Shown piece after piece: positions 33,664 to 42,195 of a stretch of DNA of 64,000 bases. The stretch's first letter is position 1. Each line of letters begins with the position of its first letter. A program made the position numbers and the translations under genes. Origin of the DNA: Thaumasiovibrio sp047250365 (GTDB lineage Bacteria; Pseudomonadota; Gammaproteobacteria; Enterobacterales; Vibrionaceae); the NCBI RefSeq assembly GCF_047250365.1, contig NZ_JBLBVL010000016.1, positions 21,904-85,903 of the forward strand. Direction: 5' to 3'. Below the pieces are notes generated by a model. That model was not told the DNA's origin. It saw nothing but the letters and a program-made list of their open reading frames with translations, and did no database searches.

Positions 33664-33916
33664 CTGTATTGATACGGCAACGCTAACAAGTACGTTTGTA
33701 ACGATGGCTAGCTTTGATCCACCAGCCGAGCCAATGGGAACAATCCGGCTTCAAGGAAAAGATCGATCAATAGAGCTTTGCGTGCAAGATGATATTAGCC
33801 CTCTAGAGGCCGTGAGCCTGGTTGTTGTGTTAATGCAAGCCAATGGTGGGCTTTGGTGTGATTGGCCCGCATACATCGATTCACAGGGTTTATCTAGGCA
33901 TTTCAAGGATGTCTAG
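33650..33916 (+). CDS. Unknown protein between terminase genes (88 aa)
   Basis: ATG 33650 inside the end of the small-subunit gene, with GGAAGGG upstream. Begins MTTISCIDTATLTST. It is separated from the large terminase gene by 3 bases. No domain recognised. Confidence 0.55.
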   Translation: MTTISCIDTATLTSTFVTMASFDPPAEPMGTIRLQGKDRSIELCVQDDISPLEAVSLVVVLMQANGGLWCDWPAYIDSQGLSRHFKDV

Positions 33917-33919
33917 CTA

Positions 33920-35431
33920 ATGGCTCGGAAGAAAATAAAAACAGTCTTAGCGGATAAGCGTTATCAGAGGCTAAGAGCCAGGTACAAGGATGATTGGGTA
34001 GCGTTTGCCGTTCTATGTGGTAAGCGCCCCACTAAGCAGCAACGCAAGATCATTAAGTCGATTAGTAAAACAGGGGCATGGACAAGCGTATCGAGTGGCC
34101 ACGGTACCGGTAAGTCGGATATGACATCCATATTGCTTATCGCGTTTATTCTTTTCTTCCCTGAAAGCCAGGTAATTATCGTTGCGAACAAGATAAGCCA
34201 GGTTCAAGGGGTCATTTGGAAGTATTTAAAATCTAACTTTAGGACCTTGTGTAAAAACTTCCCCTGGCTTGCTCAATACTTCACTGTTACCGAAACGGCC
34301 TTTTATGCGAATGGCTACAAGGGCGAATGGTGCGCGGTCCCTAAAGGTTGTCGTATAGGTAACGAAGAGTCGCTTGCAGGTGCCCACAACAAAAACTTAC
34401 TGTATGTACTCGATGAAGCTAGCGGTATTTCAGATGCGGCCATAGGCGTTGTAACAGGTGCTTTGAGTGAGGAAAACAACCGTTTACTCATGCTTTCACA
34501 GCCCACGCGTAACTCGGGATACTTTTATCGTTCACATAATGAATTGGCGAAGCATCCAGGGAACCCGGATGGCCTGTTTGATGCCATTGTCTTAAACAGT
34601 GAAGAGAGTGAGCTAGTAACCGTTAAATTCATACGCCAGAAGATAATGGAGTATGGCGGTACCGAAGCGCCCGAATACTTGATTAAGGTCCGTGGCCAGT
34701 TCCCTAAGAATGTTGCCGGTATGCTATTGGGGCGTGCTGAACTTGATGCGGCCGTACAGTGCCGACCGACACTAGCCCATGATTGGGGTTGGTTATGTAC
34801 GTGTGATGTTGGTAACGGTCGAGATAAATCAGTAATGACTATCTCTAAGGTGTCGGGAGAGCGGCAAAGTAGGGTAGTGATCGTGCATAAGGTGGTAGAG
34901 ATGGATTCTACTATTGATCCTGTTCGCTTTGCGGATTACATCTTTGCAGAGGTTGGCGGTGATACGTATCCGAATATTAGCATTGCGGTGGATAGTGACG
35001 GCGTAGGTTACGATACAGCGACGTGTTTAGAAAGATACGGATTGAGGGTCCAGCGTATCCGCTGGGGTAAGAAGATGTTTACCAAGGCCGACAAGCAACG
35101 CTTTATCAATCAGAGAGCTTACGCCCATATCGCCATTCGTGATGCTGTACAGCAAGGTAGGATACGCCTAGATGCCAATGTGAAGACGGTTGAGCAGGGT
35201 AGCCGCTTGCCTTGTGCTATCAATGAATCAGGCCAATGGGTAATGATGCCTAAGAAGGTGATGAAGGAAAAACACAATATTAGCTCCCCGGATCGGTTCG
35301 ATACCATCTGTTTCACTCAGATAGCCGAAGTATTGCCTCGAGATATGGAGATAACCGAGGACATGGAAGAGATCCGCACTTCTGTTGAAGAGTGGGTAAC
35401 GGAAGCGGAATTTGAAGACCTAGCCGCTTAA
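33920..35431 (+). CDS. terL: Terminase large subunit
   Basis: 503 residues. ATPase: Walker A SSGHGTGKSD at 58-67 and Walker B LLYVLDEAS with Asp165/Glu166. RNase H-like nuclease: CDVGNGRDKS with Asp296 and AVDSDGVGYD with Asp358/Asp360, and a final acidic cluster near ISSPDRFD. This is the packaging motor that cuts and pumps DNA into the prohead through the portal. Complete length. The operon ends here. Confidence 0.92.
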   Translation: MARKKIKTVLADKRYQRLRARYKDDWVAFAVLCGKRPTKQQRKIIKSISKTGAWTSVSSGHGTGKSDMTSILLIAFILFFPESQVIIVANKISQVQGVIWKYLKSNFRTLCKNFPWLAQYFTVTETAFYANGYKGEWCAVPKGCRIGNEESLAGAHNKNLLYVLDEASGISDAAIGVVTGALSEENNRLLMLSQPTRNSGYFYRSHNELAKHPGNPDGLFDAIVLNSEESELVTVKFIRQKIMEYGGTEAPEYLIKVRGQFPKNVAGMLLGRAELDAAVQCRPTLAHDWGWLCTCDVGNGRDKSVMTISKVSGERQSRVVIVHKVVEMDSTIDPVRFADYIFAEVGGDTYPNISIAVDSDGVGYDTATCLERYGLRVQRIRWGKKMFTKADKQRFINQRAYAHIAIRDAVQQGRIRLDANVKTVEQGSRLPCAINESGQWVMMPKKVMKEKHNISSPDRFDTICFTQIAEVLPRDMEITEDMEEIRTSVEEWVTEAEFEDLAA

Positions 35432-35440
35432 CTGCTGGTG

Positions 35441-35488
35441 GTCGTAGGATTCCTTTCACATAAGGTGAAATGAGTTTTCAACTACGAC
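35441..35488. terminator. Nested hairpin after terL
   Basis: TTTCAC-ATAAG-GTGAAA (35454-35470) nested in GTCGTAG (35441)/CTACGAC (35482). Between convergent genes. No U tract, so a weak or Rho-aided end. Confidence 0.4.
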
Positions 35489-35497
35489 TCGCTTTGC

Positions 35498-36352
35498 TTA
35501 CTGGTTGTTTTTGGCGTTAGCTCTGCGGATCTGCTGGTATCCAAGTTGCTTTTTGCTTCTTACTTTAGCTCTAAGGTCCTTAACTTCTATTTCGGCCTTA
35601 TTTAGCTCGTCGATATCGTAGATGTGGCCGGTTGGGTAGGCCAGGCACTTAACAGGCTTAACGAGGTCGTAAGCTGATAGCGTTTCATTAACGCCGGTTT
35701 CTGGTTGAGTGATTTTAGGTGCTTCGTTCTTGCCATCTACGACAATGAATAACCCCATAGCGGTAACTCTTACCAGGTATTGAGCGTCCCTTAATGCTAC
35801 GCCAGGTTCAGGAATTGGCGCTACAGAGCATTGCACATCAGTAGTGCCATTCACTCGTAATCGCCACTTCTTATCTTCCGGTTCAGCTTCAAAGCGGTTC
35901 ATTTGATCGTGGAGTGCTTTTCCGTGCTCTTCGGTTTGTAGCTCTTTGTGGAGTTTATAGAAGCGCTTTTGTAGGCGGCGAAGTCTATCCGTGATTGCCG
36001 TGGTGGTTATCTGGCTAGATGAAACACTCTTTCTAACGTAAATATGGCAGTTGGCCACGTCACGCACGATCTTAGGTTCATGCTGCAGATACTTGCTGTC
36101 TAAGTAGAACTTTTTAGGTGAGAGGTTATGGAGCTGTTGAGCTAGCTCGTTTAACTCTTCTATTTTCGACTTGATTGTTTTGAGTTCTTTTTCGGAGATG
36201 ACAACGATAGGTCGCCGCAACTCATCTCTATAGTTCTCTGTGTAAACTACGCCTTTGTGTGTAATGGCGTATTGCTGAAAAGCGGTTTTCTTTTCAGCGT
36301 ATTCAGCCATTACTTTTGAAATAGCGTAGTTGGGGTCTTCGTGTCTTGTCAT
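35498..36352 (-). CDS. Unknown coiled-coil-containing protein (284 aa)
   Basis: Leftward, convergent with terL. Charged with helical stretches (ELKTIKSKIEELNELAQQLHN near 54-75; DLRAKVRSKKQLGYQQI near the C-terminus). No family recognised. Confidence 0.6.
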   Translation of the reverse strand: MTRHEDPNYAISKVMAEYAEKKTAFQQYAITHKGVVYTENYRDELRRPIVVISEKELKTIKSKIEELNELAQQLHNLSPKKFYLDSKYLQHEPKIVRDVANCHIYVRKSVSSSQITTTAITDRLRRLQKRFYKLHKELQTEEHGKALHDQMNRFEAEPEDKKWRLRVNGTTDVQCSVAPIPEPGVALRDAQYLVRVTAMGLFIVVDGKNEAPKITQPETGVNETLSAYDLVKPVKCLAYPTGHIYDIDELNKAEIEVKDLRAKVRSKKQLGYQQIRRANAKNNQ

Positions 36353-36577
36353 TCTATGGAAGGCTATAGTTATTTTAATAAAATTCCACCTCGTTTAAAC
36401 GATGTGGTTATAAATGCTACAGCTATGGCCGCGCATATCCATGATAGCGGTAAGGCCTGCGAATAGTTGGCTTTATTTTGTGATTCCGTTCACACAAATT
36501 CGAATATTTTATCTATTGTGCCACAACTGAGAAGGTAATGGTTAGGGAGTTGTTTAGGATTAGTGTAAGAATTGTAT

Positions 36578-36841
36578 CTAATATTGGTCACTGTAAATGG
36601 TATCTATTACATGCTTTTGGACTTCAATTTCGTCATTCTCAGTGAGAATCGCAAAGTCTAGCTTGCTGCATATTAAAGCCACAATCTTCTCTTCAATTTC
36701 ATCCGGATTGGTCGGTGCGTTAATTGAAGATTCTTGCTCTTCGAACAGATCAAGAATTTTGGATTTAGAGAACATGGCTAGTAGCATTTTATGAAGCATT
36801 TTCGGTGATATCCCTGGCTTTATGGCTGTTGAGATCAGCAT
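36578..36841 (-). CDS. Unknown acidic protein (87 aa)
   Basis: Leftward, isolated. Sequence rich in Glu, Asp, Ile (EEIEEKIVALICSKLDFAIL). No family recognised. The interval 36353-36577 to its left has no feature I can name. Confidence 0.5.
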   Translation of the reverse strand: MLISTAIKPGISPKMLHKMLLAMFSKSKILDLFEEQESSINAPTNPDEIEEKIVALICSKLDFAILTENDEIEVQKHVIDTIYSDQY

Positions 36842-36984
36842 TTCGGGGCGATACTAACAGAAAAAAAGCCGTCAATTTATCTTTGATTGTGATGCTCATC
36901 ACGTTATCGTGCAATAACGCGTGAGGCGCGCAAAAAGCGATAATTATTGGAATTTTGCCTCATATTTTGCTCGGGGGTGTCTAG

Positions 36985-37770
36985 GTGTTTAGGGAGTTTA
37001 TGGGCCTAATGAGAGCTGTGTTGAAAAGTTCCTTTACAATTTCTGACATGTCACAGATTGCCGGTCAAAGCAAGGCGACGCTGTATAGGGCCTTTAGTCT
37101 TGGAGGGGGTGCCGGCTCTATTGGGGCATTAGCGGCGATAATGGAGGCGCATTACTACATAACTTCTCTAGAAGTGGCCGATTGTGAATTTGAAGACTTT
37201 GAAAAACAGTATGGTAATTATGAAAAACTAAGCCCGGAATTAAGACGTGAAATTCCACTTGATGTAAAGGTTCGTTATTTGCGAACAAAACAGCGTGTTT
37301 CTATTTTACTGGCCGCGTCAGATCTCTGTGCTGTGGACTATGAGCGAAAGCATAAAAACGGGCTAACATCAGGTGAGTTGCTTTCTGCCCTTAAGGCCGA
37401 GGCGAATAACTTGTTTGAACAGTCTTCGATGACATATAAAGATGTGGCCGACTTAACGGGCATGGATAAGCGAACAATTATGGGTATCTTGAATTTTACT
37501 CCTGTCCCGTCATTGGGGCGACTAGAGCAGGTAATGAGAGCGCTAGGATATACATCAATAACATCGCCCTTTGCGGACCACTTGCGGTACATGGTGCTAA
37601 AGAATACAGATTATTCCACTATCTACTCAGACGGTTACGGTCCCGAAGTTGAGGCCGTGGCTGTGCGCGCCATTTTGAGTGCAGACAGCGATTTACAAGC
37701 ACCGATAATTCAGCAAGTGGATGCGCTGCTTACTTTAAATAGCAAGCTGGGGAATTCTAGTCGCCACTAG
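36985..37770 (+). CDS. Regulator with two Cro/CI-type HTH domains
   Basis: 261 residues. A first HTH at about 17-40 (FTISDMSQIAGQSKATLYRAF) and a second at about 152-195 (MTYKDVADLTGMDKRTIMGIL, then LGRLEQVMRALGYTS) of the lambda-repressor type. Start uncertain: GTG 36985, ATG 37000 and ATG 37009 are all possible, with AGGGAG between the first two. It lies just upstream of two matching operators (37781-37820, 37929-37962). Probable phage repressor or immunity-like regulator, though no oligomerisation domain was recognised. Confidence 0.6.
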   Translation: MFREFMGLMRAVLKSSFTISDMSQIAGQSKATLYRAFSLGGGAGSIGALAAIMEAHYYITSLEVADCEFEDFEKQYGNYEKLSPELRREIPLDVKVRYLRTKQRVSILLAASDLCAVDYERKHKNGLTSGELLSALKAEANNLFEQSSMTYKDVADLTGMDKRTIMGILNFTPVPSLGRLEQVMRALGYTSITSPFADHLRYMVLKNTDYSTIYSDGYGPEVEAVAVRAILSADSDLQAPIIQQVDALLTLNSKLGNSSRH

Positions 37771-37780
37771 CGACAAATAA

Positions 37781-37820
37781 AAGTGTTACCGCGTCACCTT
37801 GTAGAGTCACGCTGTTATTT
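37781..37820. promoter_or_regulatory. Operator 1 (imperfect inverted repeat)
   Basis: AAGTGTTACCGCG (37781-37793) faces CGCTGTTATTT (37810-37820). Arms match those of operator 2 at 11 of 13 and 8-9 of 11 positions. Confidence 0.5.
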
Positions 37821-37928
37821 ATGCATCTATCAGTATCAAGGCGTGATTTCCTCACTTTTTTTCGATTTTTACATGTTAACAAAATGTACATCTCAAATTG
37901 AGCGTTATTTGTCCTTCTTTGGTTCGCT

Positions 37929-37962
37929 CAAGTGTAACAGCGAGAGTGCGCTGTTACACTTG
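37929..37962. promoter_or_regulatory. Operator 2 (14-bp perfect inverted repeat)
   Basis: CAAGTGTAACAGCG-AGAGTG-CGCTGTTACACTTG. It lies immediately left of the -35-like TTGCCC. Because it abuts a promoter and has no T tract it looks like a repressor site and not a terminator. Confidence 0.65.
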
Positions 37963-37964
37963 GG

Positions 37965-37993
37965 TTGCCCGTTACTCACTTTTTGTATAGTAT
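37965..37993 (+). promoter_or_regulatory. Promoter for the 38021 gene
   Basis: TTGCCC (37965-37970) with TAGTAT (37988-37993, 17-base gap) or TATAGT (15-base gap). Adjacent to operator 2, so probably controlled by the protein binding there. Confidence 0.5.
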
Positions 37994-38020
37994 AAAGATG
38001 TCATTCAAGGGAAATTCAAC

Positions 38021-38338
38021 ATGCTTAACTACGACGGCCAGAAGCCGGACAGCTTCGGCTTTAGAAAACTACAACGCATCGATTACGGCATTTTTACCGC
38101 AACAACCATCTCAAAGGCCAGATTAGAATCAAAAGCTAGTTATACAGGAATTAAAGGCGATCTCTTTAATTTGTTGTACAAGTTGGTTTTAGCCGAGAAG
38201 CGTTGGTACATGCTTAGTTATGATCATAGCGATGTGTATGTGCTCGATGAGAAGTGCGAACTGTCCGAATCGGCCGCGCATGAAATAGTAAAGGCCCGAC
38301 TACTTGGTTATCAATTTGCAGTGAAGCAAGACCAGTAA
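38021..38338 (+). CDS. Unknown protein (105 aa)
   Basis: First gene behind operator 2, ahead of the recombinase. AAGGG upstream of the ATG. No domain recognised. Regulation with the recombinase is suggested. Confidence 0.55.
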   Translation: MLNYDGQKPDSFGFRKLQRIDYGIFTATTISKARLESKASYTGIKGDLFNLLYKLVLAEKRWYMLSYDHSDVYVLDEKCELSESAAHEIVKARLLGYQFAVKQDQ

Positions 38339-38367
38339 CAAACACCATAACGTAATAAGGAACTAGG

Positions 38368-39231
38368 ATGTTCAATCAGCAACCGCCGAGCATAGCCGAA
38401 GGCGTTAATGTCTATGGCTATTGCCGAGTATCAACCGCTCGCCAGGCCGATGAGGGTGTATCACTAGATACGCAACAAGAGGCTTTAAGCGATTTGGCGC
38501 GACTCTACTATAAGCGGGATATTCCGCCCGAGAATTGGTTTATAGACCGTGGGGTAAGTGGCGGTACCGCTTTAAGCAAAAGGCCCGAGGGAGAGCGGTT
38601 ACTTAGTGTGGTTAAGTCAGGCGACATTATATTAACTACCAGGCTGGACCGTATGTTCCGTAATCACCATGACGCATTAGGTGTAGTGATCGACTTTAAG
38701 CGGCGATACATAACGCTCCACTTTGGCGATATGGGGAATGTCACCGGTGCTGATCACAACGGTACGTTGATGTTTAACATTCTCTCTTCAATGGGCCAAT
38801 TTGAAAAGGCCAAAGCATCGGACCGTGTTAAGGATACCAAGGCCTATCAGCGTAGTATTAACCGCTTTCTTGGTGGCCGCGTACCGTTGGGCTGTGACGT
38901 GGTTGAACGTATCGAGTTGAACCACAAAGGCGAAGAAGTGGTTAAGCGCTATCTCACAGATGAAGATCTTGACTTCGTCTTGCCTGAACTGGTCGCCGCA
39001 CTGCGTAACACGCTTACGGGCAAGAATAACGATAGGCGAACGGGTTACAGGACAATAGCCAAAATAATCAATGAAGAGTTTAACTATCCCATTTCTCATA
39101 TGAGTTGTAAGCGGCTCATAATGAAGCATAACCCTGAACTACTCGACGAGAAGGCCCTTAGCAACCTGGCGGCCAAAGAGCAGTTTGAAAATGTAAGTGC
39201 AATGAGTAACAACACCAAATCACGCCCATAA
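38368..39231 (+). CDS. Serine recombinase (resolvase/invertase family)
   Basis: 287 residues. N-terminal catalytic domain with YGYCRVSTARQ (Ser22 is the nucleophile), DRGVSGGTALSKRPEG, LTTRLDRMFRN and a short GQFEKAKASDRVK linker. A C-terminal part of about 140 residues (LGGRVPLGCDVVERIELN onward) is longer than a plain resolvase HTH but much shorter than a large serine integrase. It could resolve multimers for a partitioned plasmid, or invert a segment. It sits behind the HTH operators and ends at a good terminator. Confidence 0.85.
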   Translation: MFNQQPPSIAEGVNVYGYCRVSTARQADEGVSLDTQQEALSDLARLYYKRDIPPENWFIDRGVSGGTALSKRPEGERLLSVVKSGDIILTTRLDRMFRNHHDALGVVIDFKRRYITLHFGDMGNVTGADHNGTLMFNILSSMGQFEKAKASDRVKDTKAYQRSINRFLGGRVPLGCDVVERIELNHKGEEVVKRYLTDEDLDFVLPELVAALRNTLTGKNNDRRTGYRTIAKIINEEFNYPISHMSCKRLIMKHNPELLDEKALSNLAAKEQFENVSAMSNNTKSRP

Positions 39232-39233
39232 AA

Positions 39234-39260
39234 AAAGCCCTAGTGTCTCGCTAGGGCTTT
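39234..39260 (+). terminator. Intrinsic terminator after the recombinase
   Basis: AAAGCCCTAG-TGTCTCG-CTAGGGCTTT followed by ATCTT. 10-bp perfect stem. Confidence 0.85.
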
Positions 39261-39376
39261 ATCTTAATCATCAAGAGGTTTTTTAACTGTAGACATGCCA
39301 CGTAACGGTTTTTATGTCGTTGATAGTGGAATGTAGCCAGATTACTATAGAAGTTTCTTAAATAAAAGAGTAACGT

Positions 39377-39709
39377 ATGCGTGAAGTTTTGGAGAGCCGC
39401 CGATTCACATCATCAAATGGCGATGCAGTCGCTTTAAAGGCCTTATCCCACAATGGCAAGCATGGCGTTATGTTATCAATGCATTTAGATGTCAATGTGT
39501 CGGCCGTTTCTCTATTCTTCCCAATGCAATGTGTCCAGAACGCTAATAAGTTCGTGACTGCAGCGACGCAAGAAACCATTGATCGCGGATTGCAAAGAAT
39601 GAAACTAGACATTGAGTTTGCAAACAAACTCAGTGCTAGCCTTGAACAAGAGAAAGTTAACCCTACCAGGCTTAAACCATCTTGGCTCAAGGCAAGGCCA
39701 AACGGGTAA
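39377..39709 (+). CDS. Unknown protein (110 aa)
   Basis: ATG 39377. Middle part MLSMHLDVNVSAVSLFFPM. No family recognised. Its 3' end is followed by the hairpin pair at 39740-39792. Confidence 0.5.
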   Translation: MREVLESRRFTSSNGDAVALKALSHNGKHGVMLSMHLDVNVSAVSLFFPMQCVQNANKFVTAATQETIDRGLQRMKLDIEFANKLSASLEQEKVNPTRLKPSWLKARPNG

Positions 39710-39739
39710 CTTGTATAGGTGAGAGTATAAGGTTATCCA

Positions 39740-39792
39740 GGGCTAGAAAGCCCGAACATTCTAAAGGGGTCGGTTCGTCATTGTCCGGCCCC
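39740..39792 (+). other. Two tandem hairpins, possible small RNA or leader
   Basis: GGGCT-AGAA-AGCCC (39740-39753) then GGGGTCGG/CCGGCCCC (39766-39792). Neither has a T tract. They lie between the genes ending at 39709 and starting at 39818. Confidence 0.35.
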
Positions 39793-39817
39793 GGCTTATT
39801 TATGTAGGACTATCTCA

Positions 39818-40039
39818 ATGCTTGAAATGAATAAAGTTGCTGATCTTGCGCGTGGTCAGTTGTTCCGCGTTAGCGTTAAAGATAAGCTGGCGGTAGTTCT
39901 AGTTGAAAAGAAAGCGAATAACGAGCTGTTCTTTGAAGCAGGACAAGGCCTTTTCTTTGAAGTGGTTAGCGCCACGTTAAAGGGCTCTGTTGTTGAATTT
40001 GAATTAAGGTGTGCAAGCAGTGTCGAAAGAAACCATTGA
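39818..40039 (+). CDS. Unknown small protein (73 aa)
   Basis: ATG 39818 preceded by TAGGAC. Beta-strand-like (FRVSVKDKLAVVLVEKK). Overlaps the 40020 gene by 20 bases. Confidence 0.5.
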   Translation: MLEMNKVADLARGQLFRVSVKDKLAVVLVEKKANNELFFEAGQGLFFEVVSATLKGSVVEFELRCASSVERNH

Positions 40040-40364
40040 TAACGTAAACGTTGAAGCTCCCGCCACGGTAAGCGCGGAAGATGCAGTGAATTGTTTGTTC
40101 GGTGATATCCAGGCCATCAACGCTAAGAGTCTTGATGCTGTAGTTGATGCGCTTTTTGTACATGCAACGCGTGTGTATGGTGAAGAGCAAACAAGCATGG
40201 TAGTAAATACGGTGATGGCTCATGTTATCGGCGCGGTGATGAATCGCCATGTAGATTCAGTAGGTAGCTATACGATGGAAGAGTACGCCTCCATCTTAAA
40301 CGATTCAGGTAATGCGTTTGCTACGATAGTGACTGCAACCGCAAAACGAGAGCACTCACATTAA
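40020..40364 (+). CDS. Unknown protein (114 aa)
   Basis: GTG 40020 is preferred because AAGGTG lies 8 bases upstream; another GTG at 40011 is possible. Acidic helical protein (MSKETIDNVNVEA onward). Unknown. Confidence 0.5.
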   Translation: MSKETIDNVNVEAPATVSAEDAVNCLFGDIQAINAKSLDAVVDALFVHATRVYGEEQTSMVVNTVMAHVIGAVMNRHVDSVGSYTMEEYASILNDSGNAFATIVTATAKREHSH

Positions 40365-40419
40365 TAACAGCTTTGGCCGTCGCTCGATGGCCAGCCCTCG
40401 AATTTCAGGCAAGAAAAAA

Positions 40420-40434
40420 CCCGCACGAGGCGGG
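40420..40434 (+). terminator. Weak terminator hairpin
   Basis: CCCGC-ACGAG-GCGGG followed by CCTTTC; A-rich on the left side. Confidence 0.5.
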
Positions 40435-40516
40435 CCTTTCAACACCATAACGTAAAAGCAACGAGAGCCGCTAATCGTTAAGCCGTCATATTAGCTAAAT
40501 AATACAGGGTTAGTCA

Positions 40517-41155
40517 ATGGCATTAACGGATGAAGAGCGCCACCAGCGCAAATTAACCAAGGCTCGCGAGGTCCGCGAACGCGCGCGCCGTCGTAAAATC
40601 GAACGAATAAACTCACAAGAATACAAAGATAAGCAGTTGGCCAAAGCAAAAGAACAGCGCCAGCGCCAGATAGATCGTGTTAATTCGCCAGAATACCGGG
40701 CTAAGGTTAAGGCTAAAATTGAACAGGCCAGGGCTAGACGCAAAACCATTAAATCAAAGGGCCTTAAAGGCCGGTCTCCAACATCCGAAGAGCAAACCAT
40801 CATGGATTGCATCGGTCGCCTCCCCTGCACTGCTTGTGCCGCCGCTGGCCGTGATTCGCCGGTTATCTCTTTGCATCATACCGACGGAAGAACTAAGCCA
40901 AACTCCCATGCTAAAGTCTTGCCCTTGTGCGCTTATCATCATGATACGCCGGTAGATAAAGCCACACTGGCCTTATACCCTGATCTGGTTCCCATTCATG
41001 CAAAGGGTTCGTTAGGTGGTAAGTATCAGTGGGAGAAGTTAAACGGCCCTATTGAACAGCATTTACGCCATGTGCACGAACAGGCCAATCATGGTTTTGA
41101 CTTGGAAGTTTTATTTCCTGACTGGTTTAGCATGTCTTTGGGTTCGCCAGCATAA
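40517..41155 (+). CDS. Ref-like RecA-dependent nuclease (HNH-type)
   Basis: 212 residues. A basic coiled N-terminal region (residues 1-75), then a Cys/His metal site: RLPCTACAAAG, ISLHHTDGR, LPLCAYHHD and HAKGSLGGKYQWEKLNG. This is the pattern of phage P1 Ref (recombination enhancement function) and its relatives, which cut DNA within RecA-bound D-loops. P1 is a phage-plasmid like the one suspected here. The basic N-terminus matches DNA binding. Strong at the domain level. Confidence 0.75.
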   Translation: MALTDEERHQRKLTKAREVRERARRRKIERINSQEYKDKQLAKAKEQRQRQIDRVNSPEYRAKVKAKIEQARARRKTIKSKGLKGRSPTSEEQTIMDCIGRLPCTACAAAGRDSPVISLHHTDGRTKPNSHAKVLPLCAYHHDTPVDKATLALYPDLVPIHAKGSLGGKYQWEKLNGPIEQHLRHVHEQANHGFDLEVLFPDWFSMSLGSPA

Positions 41156-41170
41156 AATCTATAAACAGTT

Positions 41171-41255
41171 ATAGAATAACCTCAGATAGAGGGGTAAGCT
41201 TAATCCCTCCCCTCTAGCACTTCACGATACAGCCGCCATATTTGGGGGTATCGTG
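41171..41255 (+). promoter_or_regulatory. Leader of the 41253 gene with start-codon hairpin
   Basis: TAGAAT near 41171 (as in the portal leader), a GAGGGG/CCCCTC hairpin, then CACGATAC (41223-41230) pairing with GTATCGTG (41248-41255). The second stem contains the GTG start codon and its loop contains the GGGGG ribosome-binding site, so the fold hides both. Confidence 0.45.
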
Positions 41256-41879
41256 TCCGAAAAACGAATATGCGTTGTCACACTATCCGGCCGGGATCCG
41301 TTACTGGTCCTTGGTGGTTTCCGTGACAATCAACTACACATCGTTAAAGTTGAAAAGCTTCCTAAGTCCACCGCAAGGCTAACTAAAACACTCCCCGATC
41401 GTCTTAATAACTTTAGGCGTAAAGGCTTTAGCGTCATTATCGATGAAGTGTTACCGCAATTTGGTAAGCACGGCATACCTGCACGCCTAAGTGATATGGA
41501 TGTAAACGGTCGCCCGGTCCTGGTTAACGCGTTCGAGCGCTATTTCTACTTAATGAATATGCGTGCGTTGGTCTTCCCTGCAGGTACAAGCGGCCAATTT
41601 GAAATATCACCATCGCTAGTGGAAGAACAGCGCAACGATAAAGGCGCGGTTTCTTATCGCATTGATTGGGATGAACTCAAGCCAGAAACCACGGCGCTAT
41701 TGCTCGCTATCTATGCCGCGACCTCTACAAGCCTCTATGAGCCCGGTTATCTAAGCAATCTATTCAATGGTATTGGTAGTGCCGATAAGTCGCGCCCAAA
41801 CGCCGGTGCGAGGATGTTTGACGCTGTAACGCGTGGATTCGACCACCAGCAACAATCTAATGGTGGTCGTAATGGCTGA
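41253..41879 (+). CDS. Unknown virion-module protein (208 aa)
   Basis: First gene of the rightward structural block, starting at a GTG inside a stem-loop. No domain recognised. Sequence FSVIIDEVLPQFGKHGIPARL and the placement just before the gp53-like gene suggest a tail or baseplate assembly protein, but nothing firm. Confidence 0.55.
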   Translation: MSEKRICVVTLSGRDPLLVLGGFRDNQLHIVKVEKLPKSTARLTKTLPDRLNNFRRKGFSVIIDEVLPQFGKHGIPARLSDMDVNGRPVLVNAFERYFYLMNMRALVFPAGTSGQFEISPSLVEEQRNDKGAVSYRIDWDELKPETTALLLAIYAATSTSLYEPGYLSNLFNGIGSADKSRPNAGARMFDAVTRGFDHQQQSNGGRNG

Positions 41880-42195
41880 ACTATCTAGATTGTCAGATCT
41901 CAACATCGATGACGATATATTACGGGCCGAGCTATACCACCGCATAAGCCGCTATATCGCTAACCCAAGCAATAGTGTACTTGTCCACTTTGTCGCTATC
42001 GATGAAACATACCGACCGGATCTTGTCTCTTACCGCCTATATGGTACGCCTGAACTTCGCTGGCTTGTGTCACTAGTATGTGATGTTGACGATGAGGCGG
42101 CCGCGCTGCCTGTTGGTGAAGAGATACGCCTTCCCCCTGCTGCCTGGTTACGTACCGAGATACGCCGCTACTCTGATGAGTTGAGGGGTATTTAA
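41872..42195 (+). CDS. gp53-like baseplate wedge protein
   Basis: 107 residues from ATG 41872. The segment TYRPDLVSYRLYGTPELRWL has the spacing of T4 gp53 and LysM-like baseplate proteins (they join wedges). Overlaps the previous gene by 8 bases and the next by 1 (TAATG). Probable on sequence and context. Confidence 0.6.
   Translation: MAELSRLSDLNIDDDILRAELYHRISRYIANPSNSVLVHFVAIDETYRPDLVSYRLYGTPELRWLVSLVCDVDDEAAALPVGEEIRLPPAAWLRTEIRRYSDELRGI

Noticed and set aside
37929..37962. Perfect inverted repeat as an intrinsic terminator
   Set aside because: No T tract, adjacent -35 box on the right, and a matching degenerate copy upstream favour an operator.
37783..37995. 70-codon open frame between the HTH regulator and the 38021 gene
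   Set aside because: It runs through both operators and the promoter; Cys/Leu-rich content and no ribosome-binding site.
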